Origin: a virus
Strand: one strand, 5' to 3'
Length of the DNA stretch: 40,387 nt
Virus record (IMG/VR): IMGVR_UViG_3300008952_003603
Coordinates: 1 to 40,387 of that record
The stretch's first letter is position 1. Every line of letters starts with the position of its first letter. Both the position numbers and the translations under genes were made by a program. Shown here one piece after another: positions 7,438-14,628 of this stretch. The notes under the pieces are model-generated. The model was not told the origin of the DNA. It made no database searches and saw only the letters and a program-made list of their open reading frames with translations.

Positions 7438-8112
7438 TTAACACAGGTGAAACTTTTCTCTCTTTGATTGCGCTGGAATATTGTGATGAATATTTTTTTC
7501 GATATCCCTCAACTCATCCTCTGTTTTTGTAGACCGCCAGTAACAAGTAGAGCAATTGACATTATAGATGTCCGACCCTAAAATTATTTGCTCCTTATCT
7601 TCTGTCATTCTAATCGTCTTGGTCCCATCAGAAGATTTACATTTATTGCAGATAGCAGTAAGTTGTACAATCTCGTCTGCCATCGCCAGTAATTTGGGCA
7701 CCGCGCCAAAGGGTCGGCCCGCGTAGTCTCGGGAGAGACCGGCCACAATGAAGCTTACTCCATAGTGAAGTATCATTTCATTGATGGCAAACCCCAGTTC
7801 TCTTTCGGAGTAAAACTGCGCCTCGTCTACAACAATTACATCCGGGGGACTAAAACCTAAACGAATTGTTTCAGAAAAAACACTAAATAATTTATAGCCA
7901 TTAAGCTTTGAATCAAGATGGAAGGCATCTACTTCTAGCCCGTGACGGGATTTTATAATGGAACGGTCAAGGCCGGTATCTGTATATCTGCTCGTAGGAG
8001 TATAACAAACAACATCTTTTTTTTGTGCCTCGGCCATGTCTGCCCTCTTGATAAGCTCAAGGGATTTTCCACTAAACATGGGTCCGGTGATAACTGTAAG
8101 CTTTCCTCTCAT
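7438..8112 (-). CDS. tdk: Thymidine kinase
   Basis: Phosphorylates thymidine to dTMP with ATP. The 224-residue product has the type II thymidine kinase layout: P-loop GPMFSGKS (residues 10-17), the DEAQF motif with the catalytic glutamate E97, the lid and substrate region AGLSRDYAGRPFG (about 124-136), and a structural zinc site formed by C155/C158 and C187/C190. I chose ATG 8112 because it overlaps the upstream stop as ATGA and has GGGGAG seven bases upstream. A start eight codons earlier exists but would overlap the upstream gene. Along with the dNMP kinase and nucleotidase genes it would raise nucleotide supply for phage replication. Confidence 0.95.
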   Translation of the reverse strand: MRGKLTVITGPMFSGKSLELIKRADMAEAQKKDVVCYTPTSRYTDTGLDRSIIKSRHGLEVDAFHLDSKLNGYKLFSVFSETIRLGFSPPDVIVVDEAQFYSERELGFAINEMILHYGVSFIVAGLSRDYAGRPFGAVPKLLAMADEIVQLTAICNKCKSSDGTKTIRMTEDKEQIILGSDIYNVNCSTCYWRSTKTEDELRDIEKNIHHNIPAQSKREKFHLC

Positions 8113-8324
8113 GCTACTTCTCCCCACTTTAACCATTCTTCTTCCTTTCGTTTACCGAAGTGTTCTTCAATTGTTTCCCAATAGGGTTCAGATATAGCCA
8201 TTTTACATTTGTGACACTCTATGGCGAGACGAGTGCCCTTTATTGACTCTCCTGGTCCTGCATAAATAATACGAGCGGAAACGTTTGTGCTTCCGCAATA
8301 GTCGCAACTAGTTTTTTCGGACAT
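8109..8324 (-). CDS. Small zinc-ribbon protein
   Basis: A 71-residue protein with two CxxC knuckles (C7/C10 and C37/C40) separated by a beta-rich loop, followed by an acidic and aromatic helix (EEHFGKRKEEEWLKWG). The layout resembles small phage zinc-ribbon proteins, including the Lar-like antirestriction group, but the match is too loose to assign a function. SD TTGGAG precedes ATG 8324, and the stop overlaps the thymidine kinase start, so the two genes are coupled. Confidence 0.7.
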   Translation of the reverse strand: MSEKTSCDYCGSTNVSARIIYAGPGESIKGTRLAIECHKCKMAISEPYWETIEEHFGKRKEEEWLKWGEVA

Positions 8325-8349
8325 CTAAAACTCCAAATCTCTTTTTTTG

Positions 8350-8613
8350 TTATACCTCATATTGAACATCGTCGTCCTCTATGTCTCCAAAGAATTCTTT
8401 AACCTCGCAGTCAATTGAAATTTTATAACTAACCCCAGTTTCCTCATTACTTATTATAACATCAAAATTCGAGGATGTAAAGAGCTTGTTGAAGATAAAT
8501 ATTGCGCCAGACATGGTTTGTTGAATATTTAGATCGTACTTATCCATTATTTCTTCGACGGCGGCGGCAACCTCATCTTCCAATAAGAAGACTTGTTTCC
8601 TGTCTATTGTCAT
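8350..8613 (-). CDS. Hypothetical acidic protein, 87 aa
   Basis: I prefer ATG 8613 because it overlaps the upstream stop as ATGA. A start 13 codons earlier is open but would overlap the zinc-ribbon gene. The small protein combines a helical N-terminal half (FLLEDEVAAAVEEIMDKYDL) and a beta-rich C-terminal half (FDVIISNEETGVSYKISIDC) with an acidic end. No family recognised. A promoter-like sequence (8453-8481) lies inside its coding region. Confidence 0.6.
   Translation of the reverse strand: MTIDRKQVFLLEDEVAAAVEEIMDKYDLNIQQTMSGAIFIFNKLFTSSNFDVIISNEETGVSYKISIDCEVKEFFGDIEDDDVQYEV
8453..8481 (-). promoter_or_regulatory. Sigma-70-like promoter candidate inside a coding region, ahead of zinc-ribbon and tdk genes
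   Basis: On the minus strand, TTTACA (8481-8476) and TATAAT (8458-8453) are separated by exactly 17 bases, an 11 of 12 match to consensus. It would start RNA upstream of 8109-8324 and thymidine kinase. It lies within a gene and could be chance in AT-rich coding DNA. Confidence 0.35.
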
Positions 8614-8819
8614 TCGGTGGTCCACTTTCTTCCGCACAATGCGCACCACCACTCTTTTTTTCCTTTTAAGAAATCACCTGTTTCGCGAACCATGGTCGAA
8701 TGCCCCTTTGGGCAGCTTTCGGGCTTCTTATATACGGGGGCCTTGGGGGCGGGAGGGGGTTCTGTCTGGCGGTCGTATAAATCTCCATATACCTTGTCCC
8801 AATCGATGTCGCCAAACAT
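8610..8819 (-). CDS. Small zinc-ribbon protein, 69 aa
   Basis: The 69-residue product has a proline-rich middle (TEPPPAPKAPVYKKP) and a C-terminal zinc-binding pattern: C36 with H40 nearby, then C59 and C62 (WWCALCGRKW). AGGAG lies six bases before ATG 8819, immediately after the stop of the glycosyltransferase gene. Function unknown. Such ribbons often bind nucleic acid or proteins. Confidence 0.65.
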   Translation of the reverse strand: MFGDIDWDKVYGDLYDRQTEPPPAPKAPVYKKPESCPKGHSTMVRETGDFLKGKKEWWCALCGRKWTTE

Positions 8820-8820
8820 T

Positions 8821-9819
8821 TTAAACTCCTATGGGCTGAGCTTTTTTTTCCTTATCTAGCTCGGGAAGTATATATTTAACTACAGCATTATACACACTCT
8901 CTGGAGGGATGGATCCGATGCAAAAACAGCCATCATGATCGGAGGCCGGAAAACACTTATGCTCATTAGCATTGGCCTTCAATATAATTGTTTTAGGACC
9001 TACGGGGCGTCGTTTTTCTATTTCGTCATCGCGGAAGAATACCATCAAGAATTTATCTAGGCCCGCTGCAAGATGGGCAAGATAAGAATCATTAGAGATG
9101 ACAACGTCGGCCGAATCTATGGCCGCCATGCACTCCTCAAGATTTAGCAGGCCTGCGAGATTTAGTGCAGCCGGGGCTAAATGTTCAATATGATTACATA
9201 TACCAATGCCTTCATAATCATCGACGAGGATAACTTTAAAATCGTTAGATAATAAATTTATAAATCTTGCATAATTCTCAATGCCCCAATTTTTCTTTAC
9301 ATCAATACCATCTTTCTTAAAACTTGGACAAACAACAACTTTTACCTTATCTTCAAAGGGGGCTAGCAAGGCATCTATGTGTTTAAAAGAATAGTGAGGA
9401 ATGTCATAAAGAGAAGATGGATTTTCTCCAATAATATTCTTCACCATTTCCAAGTTAATATCAACCTCGTGATTATGAGTTTCTGATATTCTTGGGGCGC
9501 GGATAATGGCTTCACAGTCTAAATATGGATATAACCACTTGAATCCAGTATTCGAAGGAAAGGACTCAATACATACATCTATTTTCTTGCTGACAATCCA
9601 CGCTATAGTAGCATCGCCATTCTTTTCTTTTGTGGCGTCGAAGCCCTTAACTCCATCGACATATTCAAGGTCGTTGAACAACCCTTCCATGTTTGGAAAA
9701 TCAGCCCCGCTATTAATTAATAGATAAACACTGTGTCCACTGCTGCTCAAAGCCTTTAAGACAGGAGTAAGCATGAGTGAACTTGAGGGGCTTCCATCTT
9801 TGAGTATTAGAATATTCAT
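8821..9819 (-). CDS. Glycosyltransferase family 9 (ADP-heptose:LPS heptosyltransferase-like)
   Basis: A 332-residue GT-B enzyme. The N-terminus has the GT9 start (MNILILKDGSPSSSLMLTPVLKAL) and the family's sugar-acceptor half. The C-terminal half has the nucleotide-sugar region VVISNDSYLAHLAAGLDKFLMVFF, matching the GT9 motif in which an aspartate and a small-residue helix bind ADP-sugar. GT9 enzymes normally add heptose or a related sugar to the LPS inner core. In a phage, the target could be host surface sugar, a virion protein or DNA; the sequence does not say which. The start follows AGGATGATAA, overlapping the end of the large glycosyltransferase gene, so both are likely made together. 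Confidence 0.8.
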   Translation of the reverse strand: MNILILKDGSPSSSLMLTPVLKALSSSGHSVYLLINSGADFPNMEGLFNDLEYVDGVKGFDATKEKNGDATIAWIVSKKIDVCIESFPSNTGFKWLYPYLDCEAIIRAPRISETHNHEVDINLEMVKNIIGENPSSLYDIPHYSFKHIDALLAPFEDKVKVVVCPSFKKDGIDVKKNWGIENYARFINLLSNDFKVILVDDYEGIGICNHIEHLAPAALNLAGLLNLEECMAAIDSADVVISNDSYLAHLAAGLDKFLMVFFRDDEIEKRRPVGPKTIILKANANEHKCFPASDHDGCFCIGSIPPESVYNAVVKYILPELDKEKKAQPIGV

Positions 9820-9822
9820 TTA

Positions 9823-12800
9823 TCATCCTGTAAAAGCTAGGTGTTGATTCCACTTTTCCTTGTTGGCCCACCGAAGAATGTCCTTGGGATGTTTTTTAAC
9901 ATCTATAAAAAGAACGTCTTCTGAATAAAATTGGGTCTCAAGCTGTCTAATATCCTCGTCGGTAATTTCTTCCACCGGCTTTTTGATCCATTTGCCCGTC
10001 TTGCGGCGATCGGACCCGGTGTCTCCATGATATCTAACCTGTTTTTTCCAGAAATTTTCCATAGAAGCCTTGCGTCCATAATCAACCCACGAGTAATGAT
10101 AAACGCAAGGTACTTCTTCTGTATTACAACAGTTGCTAAGCATCTCGCTATACTTCTTTTTATTAATATAGCTCATGGGATTATCCGTTCTAAAGTGGGC
10201 ATTCATCACATAAAGACGTCTATCCCAAACAATGGTGGTACGAATAAGGTGCCCGGTGTCTTCCCAAATGTATTCGCAGGAATCCGCATTCTCTCTTTCA
10301 AAGTATAAGTTGCCATCCTTGTATTTTCTAAACTGGATAGGTACATCGTGGACAATGTTGGGGAGGTTTTTAGAGAGGCGCCACTTATAGCAATTTTCTT
10401 TGGCACCGGTCGTCTTCATCCCTCCGTGGAATGTTATACAAGGGAGATCAAAGAGTACAGACGTTGGATCATTCCTGATGAGGTTTTTTATAGCAGGATA
10501 CTGCCATTCGGGGACCATTTCATCACAATCTGTTTGCCATAGGTACTCGCCCTTGCATAATCTCCGAGCGAATGTCTTTTGAACTCCCATCATATTGGGC
10601 TTCTCATAGTCCCATGAATTCTGATCTAAAACGAGGCGCTTACCCCATTTCTTTTTCTGCTTCTTCAATAGTTCCCATGTGCCATCAGTAGAACCTCCAT
10701 CTACCATGATAAATTCGTCAGAAAAGCCAAGATGATTTGATATAACTTCAGCTATAGGAAGCCCCATATCTATCCCATTTAGTATGATGCAATAGGTGCT
10801 AATGGAAACATCTTGAGCAAGATCAAAGATGTCAGACCAGCCTCGTTCTTTTGCCCAAGGAGATTCGCAGATAACTTGGATAACATCATCATAAATACTT
10901 ATATTATCTATACATTTCTTGGGCATTGGGCACTTGGCTAAATGACAAGGCTTTAGACACTCGCCTCTATGAGGAGGATTAATAGCTATAGAGATGCTCT
11001 TTCCTATTAAAACATAGGGGTCCTTCTGAGGGGTTTCGGGCAGAACTTCGCAGACTCCACCGGCCACCAGTTGGGGTCGGGGAATACAGTTTCGATCAAA
11101 GGTCGATCCGAACAGGGTGACACAGTCAGTTCCTACTGCGGCTGCGACATGGCCCGGGAATGAATCCATACCTATGTGAAGCTTAGACTTAGATAATATC
11201 CAAGCTAATTCTTGTGGACTCGTCTGGCCTCTTAAATCATAAACACCATGCTGCATTATATTGTTGAGAGGAGGGTCTTCCTTGCCACCAACATGGACTA
11301 TGGGTAATCTACAATACTTTATCAGCCCTTGCATATTATAATAATTTTTAATAGCCAAGGACGTCCCAGTATGAACTGTAATAAAGTCAGACTCCCAATC
11401 GAGTTCATCCAGCTTAAGGGCCTCTGGTTTTTTCTTTTCAATAAAAACATTCTCTGCCTTGACTCCGCACATGTCGGCATACACATCCATAAGATGTTTG
11501 CCATGACCATTATGAAGCCAATGGGGAATCTTCTGAGTTAATATATAGGGATTAAAGCACATCTTAAAGTGGCCAGCATCCTGATTGTTTCCCTCGGCAA
11601 CACGATAATCCATTAAAGAATTACTATACTTGATGACCTTTTTGATGTGGGGATTGCCCTCAAGGATATTCATGTATTTTTCCGAGGTGGCAAAATATAT
11701 GGAGGCATCTGGGTGCTTCTTGGCGATGCCGGCTACCACCGCTGTACTCAGAAGGACGTCACCGGCGGTTTCTGGCATAGCATAGAGAATTCTTTCCTTG
11801 TCAGTGGGGTCAATGACCTGAACGACGCTTTCGATACGCTCCTCTTCTCCCACTCTAAGTCTTTCAAGCTTATTATTTTCTTCGGCCTTATTTCGAAAGA
11901 ACTTCTCGATCTGTTCTACGGAGCGATCTGACTTCAGCCAGTCGATAACACCATCTTCATGAACATCTTCGTGGAGCACATTCTCATAGAGCCAACGGAT
12001 TGACTTTTCCTTGTCGTCTTTTATATTTGATGGTATTTGATCTGGGGCCTTCTTGATGTCGATGGGCTTATCCCACGTTTTACTTCTATCTTTGGCCTCA
12101 TCATTTCTAAAATAATTAATCCAAATATCTGCTGCCTTATCCCAGCTATTAAGAACGTGATCGCGTCCACGCAAGCCCTCTTTTTTACGGCGACCGGAAC
12201 TCCAACTACGCAGCGCCATGGTGACCTTTTTAGCGAAGTCTTCTTCGGAAAAAAGGGACCTTCTCTGCATGGTCCCCGAATCGGTGAAGGTTCCAGCTAT
12301 TTTCATTGGAATGCCACCGGGGGCATTAACCTGCTCTTCAGTTGCGCTCCACTCGGACGCTAAAATAGGAACACCGCAAGCTTTGGCCTCGCTCAGGGGC
12401 ATTCCATACCCCTCGCAAACGGAAGCTTGAACATACAAGTCCATCGCATTATAGATGTGTGCAAACTTGTCATTAGGCAAGCCCTTGCCAGTGTTGGGGG
12501 TCTTAACTGCCTTCTTTTGGCAGACCGGACAGGCACTCAGTTCGCCTCGCCAACTATCTATAAAAAAGTGATCACAATTGCTGCAGATAAAAGTAAATAA
12601 AACTCTATCCTGTAGCCCGTTGCGTTTAACCTCAAGGGGGATATCCCATCCTACATCGGGAATAGATGTGTGAAGAAGCAAGTAGGGAAGCTTTCTCTTG
12701 CTTTTTTTGATCTTATTGTTTTTCTTGTAGTGCCTATCCCACTCTTTTAGCATCTTTTTAAAAGAAAGGATGAGGCGAGGGTAGAGTTTGCGCTGTTGGT

Positions 12801-13452
12801 TGCGCATAACCGTACCTATAATAAGATCGTCTGGCTTGAGCCCTAGTGATTCTTTAATCTTCGCTTTGTCGAGGGGCTGGAAGGACTCGGTATCAACGCC
12901 TGGGGAGGGTGTACCTAAAACCTTAATTTTAGAACTTTGATTCTCCAGCACCTTCTTTCCGTACTGAGAATAGGTGAAAATAGCATCGGCCTTTTCATAC
13001 ATGTTGACCCACTCAGGCTTCTGAGGGTGACCATCGATGCAGGCCATGAGAGACCATTTGAAATTATCGCGCAGCTTTGTTTTGTGTTGCCATTCCACCA
13101 TCCACGGATCACGGATGTCGCAAACATAATCGGGGCGGAAATCTACTAAAACTTGATCAAATTTCCACTTGCCAAACTGGTTTAGCTTATAATCTTTTTT
13201 ATAGGCCTTGTCTTCGGAGGGGTCTGCGCGGAACTTCCCGTTGGCCCCCCTAACAATTTTGGGGAGGGCACCGTAGAATTTCCATGGGACATTATCAATT
13301 CGAGGATCATTGGACGACATATATGATCCATATTCTGCTACTTCAAATTCTCCCGTATCATTTATGCGACTTATTACTTCACGCCAGTATGTTGCAAAAC
13401 CCGTCATTAAGGGCGTGGCTTCGCCCAAAAAAAGAATTTTCTTCTTAGTCAT
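9823..13452 (-). CDS. Three-domain glycosyltransferase fusion (GT4-GT9-GT2), 1209 aa
   Basis: Residues 1-450 are a GT4 (group 1, GT-B) enzyme with the E-x7-E pair E347/E355 in CEGYGMPLSEA. A zinc-knuckle insertion interrupts it (C290, C293, C308, C311). A charged linker (about 450-550) follows. Residues about 553-830 are GT9-like: RILYAMPETAGDVLLSTAVV at the start and LHIGMDSFPGHVAAAVG at about 758-773. A Cys cluster (C832, C836, C841, C847) follows. Residues about 883-1120 are a GT2 (GT-A) enzyme with DGGSTDG at about 918-924 and the metal-binding D975/D977 in QTDCDEM. Three activities in one chain suggest ordered assembly of an oligosaccharide. The gene overlaps the sigma gene by eight bases. 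Acceptor unknown; host LPS, virion protein and modified DNA are all possible. Confidence 0.85.
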   Translation of the reverse strand: MTKKKILFLGEATPLMTGFATYWREVISRINDTGEFEVAEYGSYMSSNDPRIDNVPWKFYGALPKIVRGANGKFRADPSEDKAYKKDYKLNQFGKWKFDQVLVDFRPDYVCDIRDPWMVEWQHKTKLRDNFKWSLMACIDGHPQKPEWVNMYEKADAIFTYSQYGKKVLENQSSKIKVLGTPSPGVDTESFQPLDKAKIKESLGLKPDDLIIGTVMRNQQRKLYPRLILSFKKMLKEWDRHYKKNNKIKKSKRKLPYLLLHTSIPDVGWDIPLEVKRNGLQDRVLFTFICSNCDHFFIDSWRGELSACPVCQKKAVKTPNTGKGLPNDKFAHIYNAMDLYVQASVCEGYGMPLSEAKACGVPILASEWSATEEQVNAPGGIPMKIAGTFTDSGTMQRRSLFSEEDFAKKVTMALRSWSSGRRKKEGLRGRDHVLNSWDKAADIWINYFRNDEAKDRSKTWDKPIDIKKAPDQIPSNIKDDKEKSIRWLYENVLHEDVHEDGVIDWLKSDRSVEQIEKFFRNKAEENNKLERLRVGEEERIESVVQVIDPTDKERILYAMPETAGDVLLSTAVVAGIAKKHPDASIYFATSEKYMNILEGNPHIKKVIKYSNSLMDYRVAEGNNQDAGHFKMCFNPYILTQKIPHWLHNGHGKHLMDVYADMCGVKAENVFIEKKKPEALKLDELDWESDFITVHTGTSLAIKNYYNMQGLIKYCRLPIVHVGGKEDPPLNNIMQHGVYDLRGQTSPQELAWILSKSKLHIGMDSFPGHVAAAVGTDCVTLFGSTFDRNCIPRPQLVAGGVCEVLPETPQKDPYVLIGKSISIAINPPHRGECLKPCHLAKCPMPKKCIDNISIYDDVIQVICESPWAKERGWSDIFDLAQDVSISTYCIILNGIDMGLPIAEVISNHLGFSDEFIMVDGGSTDGTWELLKKQKKKWGKRLVLDQNSWDYEKPNMMGVQKTFARRLCKGEYLWQTDCDEMVPEWQYPAIKNLIRNDPTSVLFDLPCITFHGGMKTTGAKENCYKWRLSKNLPNIVHDVPIQFRKYKDGNLYFERENADSCEYIWEDTGHLIRTTIVWDRRLYVMNAHFRTDNPMSYINKKKYSEMLSNCCNTEEVPCVYHYSWVDYGRKASMENFWKKQVRYHGDTGSDRRKTGKWIKKPVEEITDEDIRQLETQFYSEDVLFIDVKKHPKDILRWANKEKWNQHLAFTG
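12249..12276 (-). terminator. Intragenic intrinsic-terminator-like hairpin
   Basis: On the minus strand a six-base GC-rich stem (GGGACC/GGTCCC, 12276-12271 and 12260-12255) with a ten-base loop is followed directly by six T residues (12254-12249). It lies inside the GT4 part of the fusion gene. Translating ribosomes would normally mask it, so it may act only when translation fails, or not at all. Confidence 0.35.
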
Positions 13453-14086
13453 ATATTGCGCCCCGGATTTTCTTGATGGCGTTTGCTTCTATGTGTCGAA
13501 TCCACTCAGGACTAAAGCCAAGAACCTCGCCAATCTTTCTTAAAGTCGCACCCCCATACCTTAATTGAACAACCCTCTTCTCCGCATCTGATAATCCAGA
13601 CTCCTCTATGATGGTTTCACAGGGGATTTCATCGTTGCAATCACATGCCGACCAGTCAATTCTACTCAACTTGGCCAATGTTTTTACATCAATATACTGC
13701 CGATCCGACAAGGCAAGATCTTCCTTAATTTTCTTATCTGCAATCCCTCTTTTAGATAGCGCATTGAATTTGGAAACTAGTCGTCTCATTTTGGTGCCAA
13801 CTGTAAAGGGCCCACTGAACTTGCTAGCTTCTCTCTTCATTATATTGCGAATACAAGAGGTCAAATATGTAGAAAATTTAGTTCCTTCCTTTGGATCGTA
13901 ATTATCAATTATGCGGAGGAAGAGGGCTGTGAGGGCCTCCTGTTCGTAATCTTCAGAGTCGCAAACATTATTGCTCTTACGAAAACGGCTAGCCTCCCTT
14001 CTTATCAGGGAGGCATTTTTTTCCATAAGAGCACTAAATTTCTCGCTCTTTGTCAAATTACTACTAAGGATTTCCTCATTTGTCAT
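13445..14086 (-). CDS. Phage sigma-70-family RNA polymerase sigma factor
   Basis: A 213-residue sigma factor of the small, two-domain type. Residues about 45-90 match region 2 (DYEQEALTALFLRIIDNYD, then TKFSTYLTSCIRNIMKREA), which binds the polymerase clamp and the -10 element. Residues about 164-208 match region 4 (LSDAEKRVVQLRYGGATLRK then GFSPEWIRHIEANAIKKIR), a helix-turn-helix for the -35 element. Region 1 is absent. It would direct host RNA polymerase to middle or late phage genes, whose promoters I could not identify. It sits after ssb, behind AGGAA, and its end overlaps the glycosyltransferase fusion. A strong hairpin lies within its 5' coding region. Confidence 0.88.
   Translation of the reverse strand: MTNEEILSSNLTKSEKFSALMEKNASLIRREASRFRKSNNVCDSEDYEQEALTALFLRIIDNYDPKEGTKFSTYLTSCIRNIMKREASKFSGPFTVGTKMRRLVSKFNALSKRGIADKKIKEDLALSDRQYIDVKTLAKLSRIDWSACDCNDEIPCETIIEESGLSDAEKRVVQLRYGGATLRKIGEVLGFSPEWIRHIEANAIKKIRGAIYD
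13992..14022 (+). terminator. Plus-strand intrinsic-terminator-like hairpin inside the sigma gene
   Basis: GCCTCCCT (13992-13999) pairs perfectly with AGGGAGGC (14007-14014) across a seven-base loop, followed by A and seven T residues (14016-14022) on the plus strand. This has the form of a Rho-independent terminator for antisense transcripts. The same stem would also fold in the sigma mRNA about 25 codons after its start. Confidence 0.45.
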
Positions 14087-14095
14087 CTTACATTC

Positions 14096-14560
14096 CTACC
14101 AAACTGGATCGAGATCATTTCCCTCCTTAAAGGGGGCATCTGCCTTTCCTGCTGTTGCCTTCTTTCTACCGCGAGTACGAGTAGTCTTTCGTTCTGCTGG
14201 TTTCGCTGGGGCCTCTTGGGCCTCGGATGTTGCAGTAGTCTCGCGAGGGCGAGCCCCAAGAGAAACATCCTCTGCAACAACAACCAGTTTGGAACGAGGA
14301 TTATCGTTATCATCGCGCCAAGAATCCTGGCGAAGATAGCCGGAAACACGTAGCTCAGAACCCTTCTGGGTATACTCAGCTATAATTTCAGCAACACGGC
14401 CCCAAGAGTCGCAATCAAGAAAAGCTACAGCGCGATTCTCTCCGCGACGCCTATTGACCGCAAGCCGAAACTTGCAAAGTGGCGTCTCCTTGGCTCCAAC
14501 GTGTGAAAATTCTGGATCCGCCGTAAGCCTACCAACTAAATTTACCTGATTCATGTCCAT
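14096..14560 (-). CDS. ssb: Single-stranded DNA-binding protein
   Basis: A 154-residue bacterial-type SSB. Residues 1-110 form the OB fold (VNLVGRLTADPEF, FRLAVNRRRGE, FLDCDSWGRVAEIIAEYTQK, LRVSGYLRQDSW). The basic, Thr/Ala-rich tail (about 110-148) is disordered and ends DLDPVW. Host SSB tails usually end DDDIPF, the docking site for many repair proteins, so this acidic-hydrophobic end is a variant with Trp as the last residue. It coats ssDNA for the phage polymerase, primase and helicase encoded upstream. ATG 14560 has AGGAGG seven bases upstream, and a strong promoter lies at 14600-14628. Confidence 0.93.
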   Translation of the reverse strand: MDMNQVNLVGRLTADPEFSHVGAKETPLCKFRLAVNRRRGENRAVAFLDCDSWGRVAEIIAEYTQKGSELRVSGYLRQDSWRDDNDNPRSKLVVVAEDVSLGARPRETTATSEAQEAPAKPAERKTTRTRGRKKATAGKADAPFKEGNDLDPVW

Positions 14561-14599
14561 TTTTCATCCTCCTTAAGATTTTGTTAAACCGTATACTCT

Positions 14600-14628
14600 A
14601 TTATACTATAAATTTTCTACTTTGTTAA
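14600..14628 (-). promoter_or_regulatory. Sigma-70 promoter for ssb and the sigma factor
   Basis: Minus strand TTAACA (14628-14623), 17 bases, TATAAT (14605-14600): 11 of 12 consensus bases. It overlaps the last codons of the polymerase C-half gene and lies about 40 bases before the ssb start, leaving a short leader with the AGGAGG. The position upstream of a gene gap supports it being real. Confidence 0.75.
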
